Shown here: positions 23,987-32,468 of the stretch, in pieces
How the letters are laid out: each line of letters opens with the position of its first letter
Position numbering within the stretch: position 1 is the first letter of the stretch
NCBI GenBank assembly: GCA_030427245.1
Contig: JAUHXA010000075.1
Location: forward strand, 1 to 33,270
DNA length: 33,270 nt
From: Bacteroidia bacterium
GTDB taxonomy: Bacteria; Bacteroidota; Bacteroidia; Chitinophagales; UBA2359
Direction: 5' to 3'
Program-made: the position numbers and the translations under genes
The notes under the pieces: generated by a model
The model's input: the letters and a program-made list of their open reading frames with translations, nothing else
The model's database searches: none
Told to the model about the DNA's origin: nothing

Positions 23987-25450
23987 ATGTCAAACGAAGG
24001 AACTACTAAACATCATGCCCAAATCATTGAAGGAGGAACGTTTGAAGCAGAAGATCATTGGTATCCCAAAGCCTTAAATTCTACGATACACCCCATGATC
24101 AACTTCTTTTTGAATTTGGACAAGGAGCGTATTGTCAATCGTTACTGTCATTTGCATCCGATGGTAAAGCGTGAGAAGTTAGCAGAATTGTTAGACTACG
24201 AATGTAAATATTTTATGTGGGCAGGGGCAGACCTTATCAATGTGACCTCCGCAAAAGGAAAGCGACAAATGGTTGTCATCGAAAACAACTCTTGTCCTTC
24301 GGGTCAAAAATCCATGCCCTTGCGAGACGATCATCAAGAAGAAGGAAGCTACCGACTTTTGATAGAGCGTACTTTCAAGCCATTTTTGAAATCTAAGCGA
24401 GGCGCACCCAGAATTAAAGGTGGATTGGCAGTCATTCATGACAAAAACCCAATGGAAACTTTGGGCTATGCCAAAGTGATTGCCGACGTATTTGAAGAGC
24501 CTGTTTATTATGTCAGTTTTCACGAAGATGACTTAGATCCTCCCGTGAAATTTGAAGATGGAATTATGTTTGTGCGAACCGAAGATGGGGAATGGCATCA
24601 AATCAGAGCTGCCTTTCGCTATGTCACCCAACGCCCCTGGAATCGCATTCCCCTGCATACCAAAACCCGAATATTAAACCCCATTATTGCTTGTTTGACA
24701 GGTGGAAGAAACAAAATGGTCGCAGCAAAGGCTTACGATTTTTTCAATTCCGAAATTCGAGAATATGGATTGAAAATCATTACTCCCGAAACCATCTGGG
24801 ATGTCAGCAAAGCCGAAATTCCACTATGGGTTAGAAAAATGGGTGGCCAAGCGGTTATCAAAATTCCCTATAGCAATGCAGGGCAAGGCGTTTTTACGAT
24901 TGTCACCGAAAAAGAATTGGAGGCTTTCATGGCACAGGAGTTCAAATACGAGCGATTCATTGTCCAAAGTTTGATAGGTAACTATCAGTGGAGCTCTACA
25001 AGTTCGGAAGGCAAGTTTTACCATGTCGGAACAATTCCCAATGCCAAAGGAAACACCTTTGTGTTTGACCTTCGGATGATGGTCAGTAGCACCAAAAAAG
25101 GAATTCGACCACTAGTTGTTTATTCTCGAAGAGCGGCCAAACCTTTGGTCGACTACATTGAAGCGAGCAGCGATTCTTGGGAAATGTTGGGAACGAATCT
25201 TTCTGTCAAGAATCCAGATGGAGGTTGGGGAAGTGATACCAACCGATTATTGCTGACCGACCGCCGAGACTTCAATAAATTGGGCATTGGTTTGGACGAT
25301 TTGATAGAAGCTTATATCCAAACCCTGTTGTCCACTATTGCCATCGACAAAATGGCACAAACGCTCACCAATGCCAAAGGCAGGTTCAGTATGCGACTCT
25401 TCAAACCCTTGAACGATGACAAGACATTGGTGGACGAAATAACCCTTTGA
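23987..25450 (+). CDS. ATP-grasp-like protein of unknown substrate
   Basis: I do not recognise a named family for this 487-residue protein, but it has the texture of an ATP-grasp ligase: MVVIENNSCPSGQKSM (95-110), NKMVAAKAYDFF (242-253), a lysine in AVIKIPYSNAGQGVF (289-303; cf. the nucleotide-binding Lys of ATP-grasp), ERFIVQSLIG (322-331) and a late VFDLRMMVS (359-367) with LGTNLS (401-406). No signal peptide is present. It heads a three-gene unit with a GshB-type ligase 48 bp downstream and an AstE/AspA-type deacylase 32 bp after that, so a shared amide- or peptide-bond chemistry is suggested. The ATP-grasp call is an inference from motif order and is unverified. Confidence 0.65.
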   Translation: MSNEGTTKHHAQIIEGGTFEAEDHWYPKALNSTIHPMINFFLNLDKERIVNRYCHLHPMVKREKLAELLDYECKYFMWAGADLINVTSAKGKRQMVVIENNSCPSGQKSMPLRDDHQEEGSYRLLIERTFKPFLKSKRGAPRIKGGLAVIHDKNPMETLGYAKVIADVFEEPVYYVSFHEDDLDPPVKFEDGIMFVRTEDGEWHQIRAAFRYVTQRPWNRIPLHTKTRILNPIIACLTGGRNKMVAAKAYDFFNSEIREYGLKIITPETIWDVSKAEIPLWVRKMGGQAVIKIPYSNAGQGVFTIVTEKELEAFMAQEFKYERFIVQSLIGNYQWSSTSSEGKFYHVGTIPNAKGNTFVFDLRMMVSSTKKGIRPLVVYSRRAAKPLVDYIEASSDSWEMLGTNLSVKNPDGGWGSDTNRLLLTDRRDFNKLGIGLDDLIEAYIQTLLSTIAIDKMAQTLTNAKGRFSMRLFKPLNDDKTLVDEITL

Positions 25451-25498
25451 AAACTTCAAAATTCACTCCTTACACCTAAATTTCTGACTTTTTAATTT

Positions 25499-26506
25499 AT
25501 GAAATACAAAATCCTGAGTCTCACAGACCATAGCGGACACAGCGCAGAAAATTCGTTGTATGCTCTCATGCGAACGATGCTTCAACACCCTGACTGTAAA
25601 AGTATTGATGTGGTTAGTCGTGGGAATTCTGCAAACAATGCTTTTTTCTATGACTTCAATAGTACCCAACTTCAAGGTACAAGAATAGATAAAAATTTTG
25701 ATTTCCAGACAGATGGCAGGCAGTTTTTGCAGGAGACGATTACCTGTGATTTGAAGGACTACGATGTCGTTATGATGCGATTGCCGAGACCAATACCTGC
25801 TGGTTTTTTTGACTTTTTGAAGCAAAGTTTTCCCGAAAAATACATCATCAATCGCCCAAGTGGAATCAAAACGACAAGCTCCAAACAGTACTTGCTCAAC
25901 TTTCCCGAAGTCTGTGCCCCGATGCAATTGTGTGAAACCGTAGAGGATATTCTTCGCTTCAAAGAGCGTTTTCCCATTGTATTGAAGCCCTTACGAAATT
26001 ATGGTGGAAAAGGGATTGTAAGAATAGAAGGCGAGCAAGTTTTTTACGAAGATTCGGTGATAAATTTTGACACTTTTTTACCGACTCTGCAAGAGAATTT
26101 GGCAACAGATGGGGCGTATTTGGGCATGAAATTTTTGAAAAATGTCAGTCAAGGCGACAAACGAGTTATTTTAGTGAATGGACAAATTTTGGGTGCTTCT
26201 TTGCGTTTGCCTCCCAAAGATTCGTGGATGTGCAATGTGGCTCAAGGAGGAAGTTCGGTTGGCTCAGAAGCGGATGAGGAGGAACAATTGATTGCCCAAA
26301 CTATTAGTCCTCATTTGTTGAAGGAAGGTATAGTGGTTTGTGGCTTTGATACTTTGGTAAACGATGAAGGAAAACGCGTTTTATCCGAAATCAATACGCT
26401 AAGTGTGGGCGGATTGCCGCAAGCGGCGCAACAATCTGGGCGACCTATAGTAAAACAAGCAGTAGATTTGATTTTTGATTATATCAGAAGTCAGTGGAAT
26501 AACTAA
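25499..26506 (+). CDS. ATP-grasp ligase of the glutathione synthetase/RimK type
   Basis: The 335-residue protein has a GshB-like layout: an N-terminal pre-ATP-grasp domain ending in VVMMRLPRPIP (90-100), INRPSGIKTTSSKQYLLNF (117-135) as the substrate-linked NPxGI-type motif, VLKPLRNYGGKGI (161-173, Lys163), FLKNVSQGDKRVILVNGQ (212-229, Arg222), CGFDTLVN (281-288) and the metal ligands in LSEINTLSVGG (Glu297, Asn299). It would activate a carboxylate as an acyl phosphate and join it to an amine. The substrate is not glutathione by necessity; no GshA is seen here. It is the second gene of a compact unit, followed 32 bp later by a zinc deacylase. Confidence 0.88.
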   Translation: MKYKILSLTDHSGHSAENSLYALMRTMLQHPDCKSIDVVSRGNSANNAFFYDFNSTQLQGTRIDKNFDFQTDGRQFLQETITCDLKDYDVVMMRLPRPIPAGFFDFLKQSFPEKYIINRPSGIKTTSSKQYLLNFPEVCAPMQLCETVEDILRFKERFPIVLKPLRNYGGKGIVRIEGEQVFYEDSVINFDTFLPTLQENLATDGAYLGMKFLKNVSQGDKRVILVNGQILGASLRLPPKDSWMCNVAQGGSSVGSEADEEEQLIAQTISPHLLKEGIVVCGFDTLVNDEGKRVLSEINTLSVGGLPQAAQQSGRPIVKQAVDLIFDYIRSQWNN

Positions 26507-26538
26507 AATAACATTTATAAACATCAAAATACAACTAA

Positions 26539-27510
26539 ATGGACATAAAAGTAATAGACAAATTAGACATTGAGAAAGCTCCAAAAGGAAAGATTACCCG
26601 TTTTTGGGTACATTTAATTTCTGATGGAATGGGCAATGGAATGAATGTTCCTGTAATTGTGGCAAGAGGTATGGAAGATGGACCTGTATTGGGAGTGACA
26701 GCAGCTGTACATGGGGATGAACTCAATGGAATTCCTGCGATTCAGAGGTTGTTTGGCGAATTGGATGTGACCGAACTTCGAGGAACGGTCGTTGGAGTAC
26801 CTGTTGTGAATGTGCCAAGTTTTATGCGTAAACAGAGACGCTTCAACGATGGGACAGATCTCAATCACATCATGCCTGGTAAAATAGATGGCAATGTCAG
26901 TCAAGTCTATGCTTACCGAGTTTTTCACCGCATCATACACCAGTTTGAGTATCTATTGGATTTACATACGGCAAGTTTGGGGCGGGTTAATTCCTATTAT
27001 GTTCGAGCAGATATGAGTGAGCCAATTACAGCAAAAATGGCTGAGCTTCAACACGCTCAAATCGTGGTTGACAATCCTCCTTCCGACGGAACATTGAGGG
27101 GTGCAGCCAACGAAGCGGGGATTCACGCTATTACCCTAGAAGTGGGCAATCCTAATCGTTTTCAAAAAGGTATGATTCGTTCTGGATTGATTGGGATTCA
27201 CAATGTTTTGGCTTACTTAAAAATGACGGACGATACCATCGAAACGCCCGAAACCCCGACTGTTTACTGCAAAGATTCTAAATGGATCTATACCGATACA
27301 GGCGGCTTGCTTTCGGTGATTCCAGAGGTGACTCAACTGGTACAAGCAGGGGAGTTAATTGCCACGATTCGCAATGTATTTGGCGACATAAGACAGAATT
27401 ATTACGCTCCCAATGATGGGATTGTGATTGGTAAAAGCGTGAGTCCTGTGAATCAATCGGGCGGAAGAGTCCTACACCTAGGCGGATTTGAGTTTTTGAG
27501 AGAAGTGTGA
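26539..27510 (+). CDS. succinylglutamate desuccinylase/aspartoacylase family zinc deacylase
   Basis: The 323-residue protein belongs to the AstE/AspA branch of M14-like enzymes. The zinc motif is in VTAAVHGDELNGIPA (His58, Glu61) with the third ligand in LLDLHTASLG (His143). The likely catalytic glutamate is in ITLEVGNPNRFQK (Glu201), and DLNHIMPG (107-114) lies at the substrate-binding site. It would remove an acyl group from an N-acyl amino acid or hydrolyse a related amide. It follows two ATP-grasp genes closely, so it may trim or recycle their product. A role in N-succinyl amino acid metabolism is possible given the neighbouring arginine pathway, but that is speculation. The C-terminus carries an extra all-beta segment (YYAPNDGIVIGKSVSPV). 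Confidence 0.87.
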   Translation: MDIKVIDKLDIEKAPKGKITRFWVHLISDGMGNGMNVPVIVARGMEDGPVLGVTAAVHGDELNGIPAIQRLFGELDVTELRGTVVGVPVVNVPSFMRKQRRFNDGTDLNHIMPGKIDGNVSQVYAYRVFHRIIHQFEYLLDLHTASLGRVNSYYVRADMSEPITAKMAELQHAQIVVDNPPSDGTLRGAANEAGIHAITLEVGNPNRFQKGMIRSGLIGIHNVLAYLKMTDDTIETPETPTVYCKDSKWIYTDTGGLLSVIPEVTQLVQAGELIATIRNVFGDIRQNYYAPNDGIVIGKSVSPVNQSGGRVLHLGGFEFLREV

Positions 27511-27542
27511 AGGCAGGATATTTGAGTTTGTCTTATTTTATT

Positions 27543-30263
27543 CTACAAGAACAACTTTCCTTGTTCTATTCCTCCCTTCACATCTTCTTCCTCCACCTTC
27601 TTTTTTGCAGCTGCAGCTTTCTTCTTTGCCTCTGCTTCCTTAGCGACCTCCTCGTGTTTATTCTTTGCCGAAACCAATGTCACTTCATATACTTTATGAA
27701 AGTTCCCCAATTTATTACCTATCGCAGAGCGACCTTTGATGTCAATAAACTCCGAAACATTCAGGCGTTCGGTCATTTTTTCACCCCGTAGTTTTTCATT
27801 GTAGAGATAATCCACAATCACCTCATCTCCAATGGCCGCAAGAAGCAGGTAAGACCCATGATTTTCGGGCAAAAAGCTAAATTTTTCGCTCAAAGTAGTC
27901 GTGTCAATTTGGAAGCGTTTGACGTAGTAGGTTTTGTTTGATGCTCGATAATAGATAGCATTGACCACCATATCGGGATGGAATTTGCGAATGTCAATCG
28001 TCTTTTTCATATCAAAGCGGTTGGTCAATTCAAAGTCGGTCATTTCGTAAGAACCGTCCTCGTGCAAGACCAAAATCGTGTCTCCTGTATCAAATTCGCC
28101 TAACAATCTGCCACGTTGTTTGGTGTTCAATCGTCCGACTGATTCGTCTAACCAAATCTTGCGTCCGCCCAAAGTCGCAGTACCAACTTCCATTTGTCGA
28201 ACCTTGGCTATGGGATATTTCGTAAGGACATTTCCTCTCGAAGTGCGCCCCTTTATCGCCAAATCTGCAAAATCGTATTCCAATGTTTTCACCTTTGCCT
28301 TGCTGCGGGGATGCAGTTTGATTTCTACCATTTCGGATTCGCTATTGGGATGCACTTCAAAGTAGTGCAATTTGGAACGAGAATGATTGGTCATCATATT
28401 GTACTCTCGGTCACGCGTGACAGCCGTCACTGCAAAGCGTTTGACATAGCACCTTTCGCTCTTTCCATCAAAATAAATGGCGTGGTAAATGCGCCTTTCT
28501 TCGCCTTTTTTCCAAACCGCAACATGGATAATGTCTTTGCCCACAAAGGCTTTGTCCGAAATCTTAGTGACCAAATAATTGCCATCTTTGCGGAACACGA
28601 TGATGTCGTCAATGTCCGAACAGTCACACACATATTCTTCCTTCTTCAATCCATAGCCAATAAATCCGCCCTTTCTATCGACATAGAGTTTCTCGTTGGC
28701 AACCGCAACCGTAGCGATTTGAATGGTATCAAAATTGGCGATTTCGGTTTTGCGTTCTCTGCCTTTGCCGTATTTTTTCAGCAAATTGTTGAAGTAGTCC
28801 ACCGCAAATTGCACCAAATTGGCGAGATGGTGTTTGATTTCTGCAATCTGCTCCTCCAATGCCTTAATCGCATCTTTGGCTTTGAAGGTATCGTATTTGG
28901 AGATTCGTTTGATGCGTATTTCTATCAGTCGCAAAATATCGTCACGAGTCACCTCTCTTACAAAATGTTTGGTGTATCGCTTCAAGGATTTATCAATGAT
29001 TTCGATAACCTCCTCAAAAGTCTCTGCTACTTCAATCTTGCGGTAGATGCGTTTTTCGATGAAAATCTGCTCCAATGACGCAAAATGCAGCTTTTCGAGT
29101 AGTGCCGCCAAGTTGATTTCCAATTCGCTTTTGAGCAAACCAACTGTGTATTCTGTAGAACGACGCAGCAAATCATTGGTGCTGGTAAACACGGGTTTGT
29201 CGTCAATAATCACACAACAGTTTGGCGCAATCGAGACCTCACAATCCGTAAACGCATAAAGTGCATCCATCGTCACATCAGGCGATACGCCTGCGGGCAA
29301 TTCTACCAAAATTTCTACATCTTTGGCAGTATTGTCGGTGACACGTTTGATTTTGATTTTGCCCTTTTCATTTGCCTTCACAATCGAGTCCATCACACTC
29401 GAAGTCGTCTTGCTATATGGAATCTCGCGGATAATCAAAGTGCGCTTATCGGGAGATTCGATTTTGGCTCGAACCCGCACACGACCTCCGCTTTGTCCTT
29501 CTTTGTAGTTGGAAAAATCAGCCGAACCGCCAGTATCAAAATCGGGCAAAACTTGCACCGTTTTTCCCTTCAATATGTCAATCGAAGCCTTAATCAACTC
29601 GATGAAATTGTGCGGCAATATGCGAGTCGACAAACCCACTGCAATCCCTTCTACTCCCTGCGCCAACAAAAGCGGAAACTTCATCGGCAAATAAACAGGC
29701 TCTTGCTTTCGACCATCGTAGGACAACTGCCATTCAGTGTTTTCCTTGTTGAACGCCACTTCAAGGGCAAACTTGGACAATCGCCCTTCAATGTATCGAG
29801 CTGCCGCCGCACTGTCCCCTGTTCGGTAATCTCCCCAGTTTCCCTGTGTTTCGACCAACAAATCTTTCTGCCCCAATTTGACCAAGGCATCGTAAATCGA
29901 AGCATCCCCATGCGGATGATACTGCATCGTCTGCCCAACGACATTGGCGATTTTGTGAAACCGTCCATCGTCCATCTGCTTCAATGCATGAAGGAGGCGA
30001 CGCTGTACGGGCTTCAATCCGTCCTCCATATACGGAACGGCTCTATCCAAAATCACATAAGAGGCATAGTCCAAAAACCAATTTTCGTACAATCCCTTCA
30101 AGGAGGTGATGTTCTGCAATTCGCCATCTTCTTCGTCTTCCTCCGACAAATTGTCCTCATTTTCGTTGACTTCCGTTGGCTTCAATTCGCCATTGTTGCT
30201 GTGATGGTTATTTTCTTCTGAGTTATTTAGTTCTGTATTGTTATTGTTGTTTTCTTCTGACAT
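27543..30263 (-). CDS. parC: DNA topoisomerase IV subunit A
   Basis: The 906-residue protein is a type IIA topoisomerase A subunit, which breaks and rejoins DNA to unlink chromosomes. After a low-complexity acidic N-terminus (1-50, rich in Asn, Glu and Asp) comes the breakage-reunion domain: ILDRAVPYMEDGLKPVQRR (71-89), QYHPHGDASIYDALV (114-128), and the catalytic tyrosine in AAARYIEGRLS (Tyr157). The C-terminal domain has beta-propeller blades and a Lys/Ala/Glu-rich tail. The YIEGR sequence favours ParC over GyrA, but GyrA cannot be ruled out by motif alone. No parE/gyrB is adjacent; a repeat-rich gap lies upstream. It converges with the zinc deacylase gene. Confidence 0.9.
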   Translation of the reverse strand: MSEENNNNNTELNNSEENNHHSNNGELKPTEVNENEDNLSEEDEEDGELQNITSLKGLYENWFLDYASYVILDRAVPYMEDGLKPVQRRLLHALKQMDDGRFHKIANVVGQTMQYHPHGDASIYDALVKLGQKDLLVETQGNWGDYRTGDSAAAARYIEGRLSKFALEVAFNKENTEWQLSYDGRKQEPVYLPMKFPLLLAQGVEGIAVGLSTRILPHNFIELIKASIDILKGKTVQVLPDFDTGGSADFSNYKEGQSGGRVRVRAKIESPDKRTLIIREIPYSKTTSSVMDSIVKANEKGKIKIKRVTDNTAKDVEILVELPAGVSPDVTMDALYAFTDCEVSIAPNCCVIIDDKPVFTSTNDLLRRSTEYTVGLLKSELEINLAALLEKLHFASLEQIFIEKRIYRKIEVAETFEEVIEIIDKSLKRYTKHFVREVTRDDILRLIEIRIKRISKYDTFKAKDAIKALEEQIAEIKHHLANLVQFAVDYFNNLLKKYGKGRERKTEIANFDTIQIATVAVANEKLYVDRKGGFIGYGLKKEEYVCDCSDIDDIIVFRKDGNYLVTKISDKAFVGKDIIHVAVWKKGEERRIYHAIYFDGKSERCYVKRFAVTAVTRDREYNMMTNHSRSKLHYFEVHPNSESEMVEIKLHPRSKAKVKTLEYDFADLAIKGRTSRGNVLTKYPIAKVRQMEVGTATLGGRKIWLDESVGRLNTKQRGRLLGEFDTGDTILVLHEDGSYEMTDFELTNRFDMKKTIDIRKFHPDMVVNAIYYRASNKTYYVKRFQIDTTTLSEKFSFLPENHGSYLLLAAIGDEVIVDYLYNEKLRGEKMTERLNVSEFIDIKGRSAIGNKLGNFHKVYEVTLVSAKNKHEEVAKEAEAKKKAAAAKKKVEEEDVKGGIEQGKLFL

Positions 30264-30676
30264 TTACTTTTTGGGGTTTTGCGGCTCAATAAAATTGGTT
30301 CTTTGAAAATTTGCTTGGTTTTACTAAAAGGCTTTTGAAGTTTTATGTATTGTAATAGAAATTTCTTAACATCGTTCTATGACCAAATTCGTCAATTTAC
30401 ATCCCCCTCGCCCCCTTCAAAGGGGGAATACACGCATAGTCAAGGATATTCCCCTTAAAGGGGAATAAATTCATAGTGAGGGAAATCCCCCTTTGAAGGG
30501 GGACTTAGGGGGATGTTACGTTAGTTTGGATTTCATGTTAAATAACTTTCCAAAAAGAAAAAATCAAAAGCTATAGCCCATCCTATTCTACAAAGAACCA
30601 AAAAAATAAAATTATTGGCAAATATACTAAATTTTTTAGCAATTCTGCAATAGTATTTTGGGCTGCAAAGATAAAA
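30264..30676. other. 413-bp intergenic region with an inverted-repeat element
   Basis: No gene is seen. It holds the C-run/G-run inverted repeat at 30400-30515. The stretches 30264-30399 and 30516-30676 show nothing recognisable apart from AT-rich runs. Confidence 0.6.
30400..30515. repeat. C-run/G-run inverted-repeat element (MITE-like)
   Basis: The element starts CATCCCCC (30400-30407) and ends GGGGGATG (30508-30515). Inside are two near-palindromic units, CCCCCTTCAAAGGGGG (30411-30426) and CCCCCTTTGAAGGGGG (30487-30502), around a central ATTCCCCTTAAAGGGGAAT (30448-30466). It has no coding capacity. It may be a small non-autonomous repeat, but I saw no target-site duplication. Confidence 0.75.
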
Positions 30677-32326
30677 TTATTTACTCAACACCTCAACCTC
30701 CCAATCGCTCACGTTTCGTTTGTGGTTGTCAAAACAAATACCCATCAAGATAATTTGCTTAGAGGCATTGCGGAAAGAAGCAGCGTATTCTCGTTCCCTA
30801 ATTTGAGTCATTGCAGTTTTGGCCGTTCCTCCCAGTTTAAATTCGATGATATAGAGGTAGTCGTCCACTTCAATTTTGGCATCCATTCGCCCTTGATGCT
30901 TGCTGACTTCACAATCTATGTGTAAACCAATGTATTTGATAGTCAAGTAAATAACAGTTTGAAAATAGCCTTCCCATGCTTTGAAATAATCTTGTTTGTC
31001 TTCTTCGGTGGGTTCTTTTTTGTTCAAGGTCGGCAATAGGTGATGGGAAATATCTGCAAAAATGACCTTCAATTGCTCGATAAATTCGTGGGTATCTCCA
31101 TTTATCAGAGCATCCTCCAAAAACTCCAATGCTGTACCCAAATTACCTGCTGTTTTGTTGGAATAGACCTCCAAGAGATGGTGTAAAAAAGAGCCTTTGA
31201 CCTCCAAGTTTGGATAGCCCAAATGATAGTTTTGTTTTCGTCGCTGTTTGTCATAGTCCGTTTTTTTTATGGTCAAATAACCTGTTTGAAACAACAACAT
31301 TTGCACGTCCAAGGTTTCTTTTTTATCAGAGGAAGGTTTTAATTCAAATTTATTGAAGAATTGGCTATTGACTTTTAGGTTTTCCAAATCTCCCAAGTTC
31401 GCTTTTTGCCTTTTTAGTCGTTTGACCAAAAAAGTGGGCGTTCCAGACTGAAACCAATAATTGTCAAAGCGGTGCTTTCTAAGAAAGTTCATCAAAGATT
31501 GTGGATTATATACATAAACTTCTCCATCCCAAGAATAGCCATCGTACCAAGCTTTTATGTGTTTCAAAAGTTCGGCTTCGTCCATATTGGTGTGCTTTCC
31601 TGCCACTTCCAAATATCCTTTGAAATAATGCTTCAACTCAGATTCCGTGATTCCCAACAAGTCTGTGGTTGATTCATCCAATGTCAAATCTGTCAGATTG
31701 TTCAAGTCTGAAAAAATAGACACTTTTGAGAATTTGGTCACGCCTGTAATGAACACCATTTGAAGACAGTCCATTATCTTTAAATCCTTCAATACCCCAA
31801 AAAAACCTTTCAATATTTCTCGATTGGCATCTGCCTTTGGAAAATCGTCTATGAAGTCAATGATGGGTTTGTCGTACTCATCAATCAATACGGCTACTGT
31901 TCCTTTTTTGGCATATAATTTTTGAATGAGTTCTGAAAATTGACTTTGGACAGTTTCATCCTCCAATTGTAGGTCGTATTCTATTGCAATGTCTTTCAAC
32001 GATTTTTTCAAGCCTTCTACCAAACCCAAATCCCGATAGTCCACACCATTGAAAGACAACAAGATAACGGGATATTCTTCCCAATTCCAACGCTCCTCTT
32101 CTCCTATCCACAAACCTTCAAATAATTCTTTTTTGCCCTTGAAAATGGCATTCATGGTAGAAAGCAAGAGGGATTTTCCGAAACGTCGAGGGCGAGAGAG
32201 AAAATAGTATTTTCCGCCTGTCAAAAGTTGGTGAATTTGACGGGTTTTGTCGACATACAACCAGTTTCTGGTTCTAATGACCTTAAAACTGGCTTCTCCT
32301 AATGGTAAGACTTGTAAGTTTTGCAT
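30677..32326 (-). CDS. predicted AAA-ATPase with C-terminal PD-(D/E)XK nuclease domain
   Basis: With the start at 32326 (MQNLQVLPLGEASF) the protein has 549 residues; a frame from 32479 would add an unconserved 51-residue leader. The N-terminal ATPase shows a Walker A-like RPRRFGKS (45-52) and Walker B in AVLIDEYDKPII (145-156). The C-terminal nuclease-like domain shows GRMDAKIEVDDYLYIIEFKLGG (about 506-527), with the D...E-x-K core. This matches the DUF1703/PDDEXK_9 type of protein, expanded in many Bacteroidota with no known function; a mobile or defence link is speculative. It lies between the topoisomerase and TPR genes with no operon partner. Confidence 0.87.
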   Translation of the reverse strand: MQNLQVLPLGEASFKVIRTRNWLYVDKTRQIHQLLTGGKYYFLSRPRRFGKSLLLSTMNAIFKGKKELFEGLWIGEEERWNWEEYPVILLSFNGVDYRDLGLVEGLKKSLKDIAIEYDLQLEDETVQSQFSELIQKLYAKKGTVAVLIDEYDKPIIDFIDDFPKADANREILKGFFGVLKDLKIMDCLQMVFITGVTKFSKVSIFSDLNNLTDLTLDESTTDLLGITESELKHYFKGYLEVAGKHTNMDEAELLKHIKAWYDGYSWDGEVYVYNPQSLMNFLRKHRFDNYWFQSGTPTFLVKRLKRQKANLGDLENLKVNSQFFNKFELKPSSDKKETLDVQMLLFQTGYLTIKKTDYDKQRRKQNYHLGYPNLEVKGSFLHHLLEVYSNKTAGNLGTALEFLEDALINGDTHEFIEQLKVIFADISHHLLPTLNKKEPTEEDKQDYFKAWEGYFQTVIYLTIKYIGLHIDCEVSKHQGRMDAKIEVDDYLYIIEFKLGGTAKTAMTQIREREYAASFRNASKQIILMGICFDNHKRNVSDWEVEVLSK

Positions 32327-32468
32327 GGTTTGGTTTGAAGGTTTTGGTGGGTGAAGATACGCAAAAAAAACTGCCTTGAAACAGGAAGGCTTAATGAAAA
32401 AGAAGCATATTGGGTGTTGGTGTTTTCCGTGTTCAGTTAAGAAATTCCTTTCTATTAAACCTTCTTGT

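Noticed and set aside
25499-26506. Calling the ligase a true glutathione synthetase
   Set aside because: The ATP-grasp fold matches, but no GshA is present and the operon partners point to a different, unknown substrate.
28194-29078. Long plus-strand open frame of 294 residues
   Set aside because: It is antisense to the topoisomerase gene, whose domains are clear in the other strand; it is a shadow frame.
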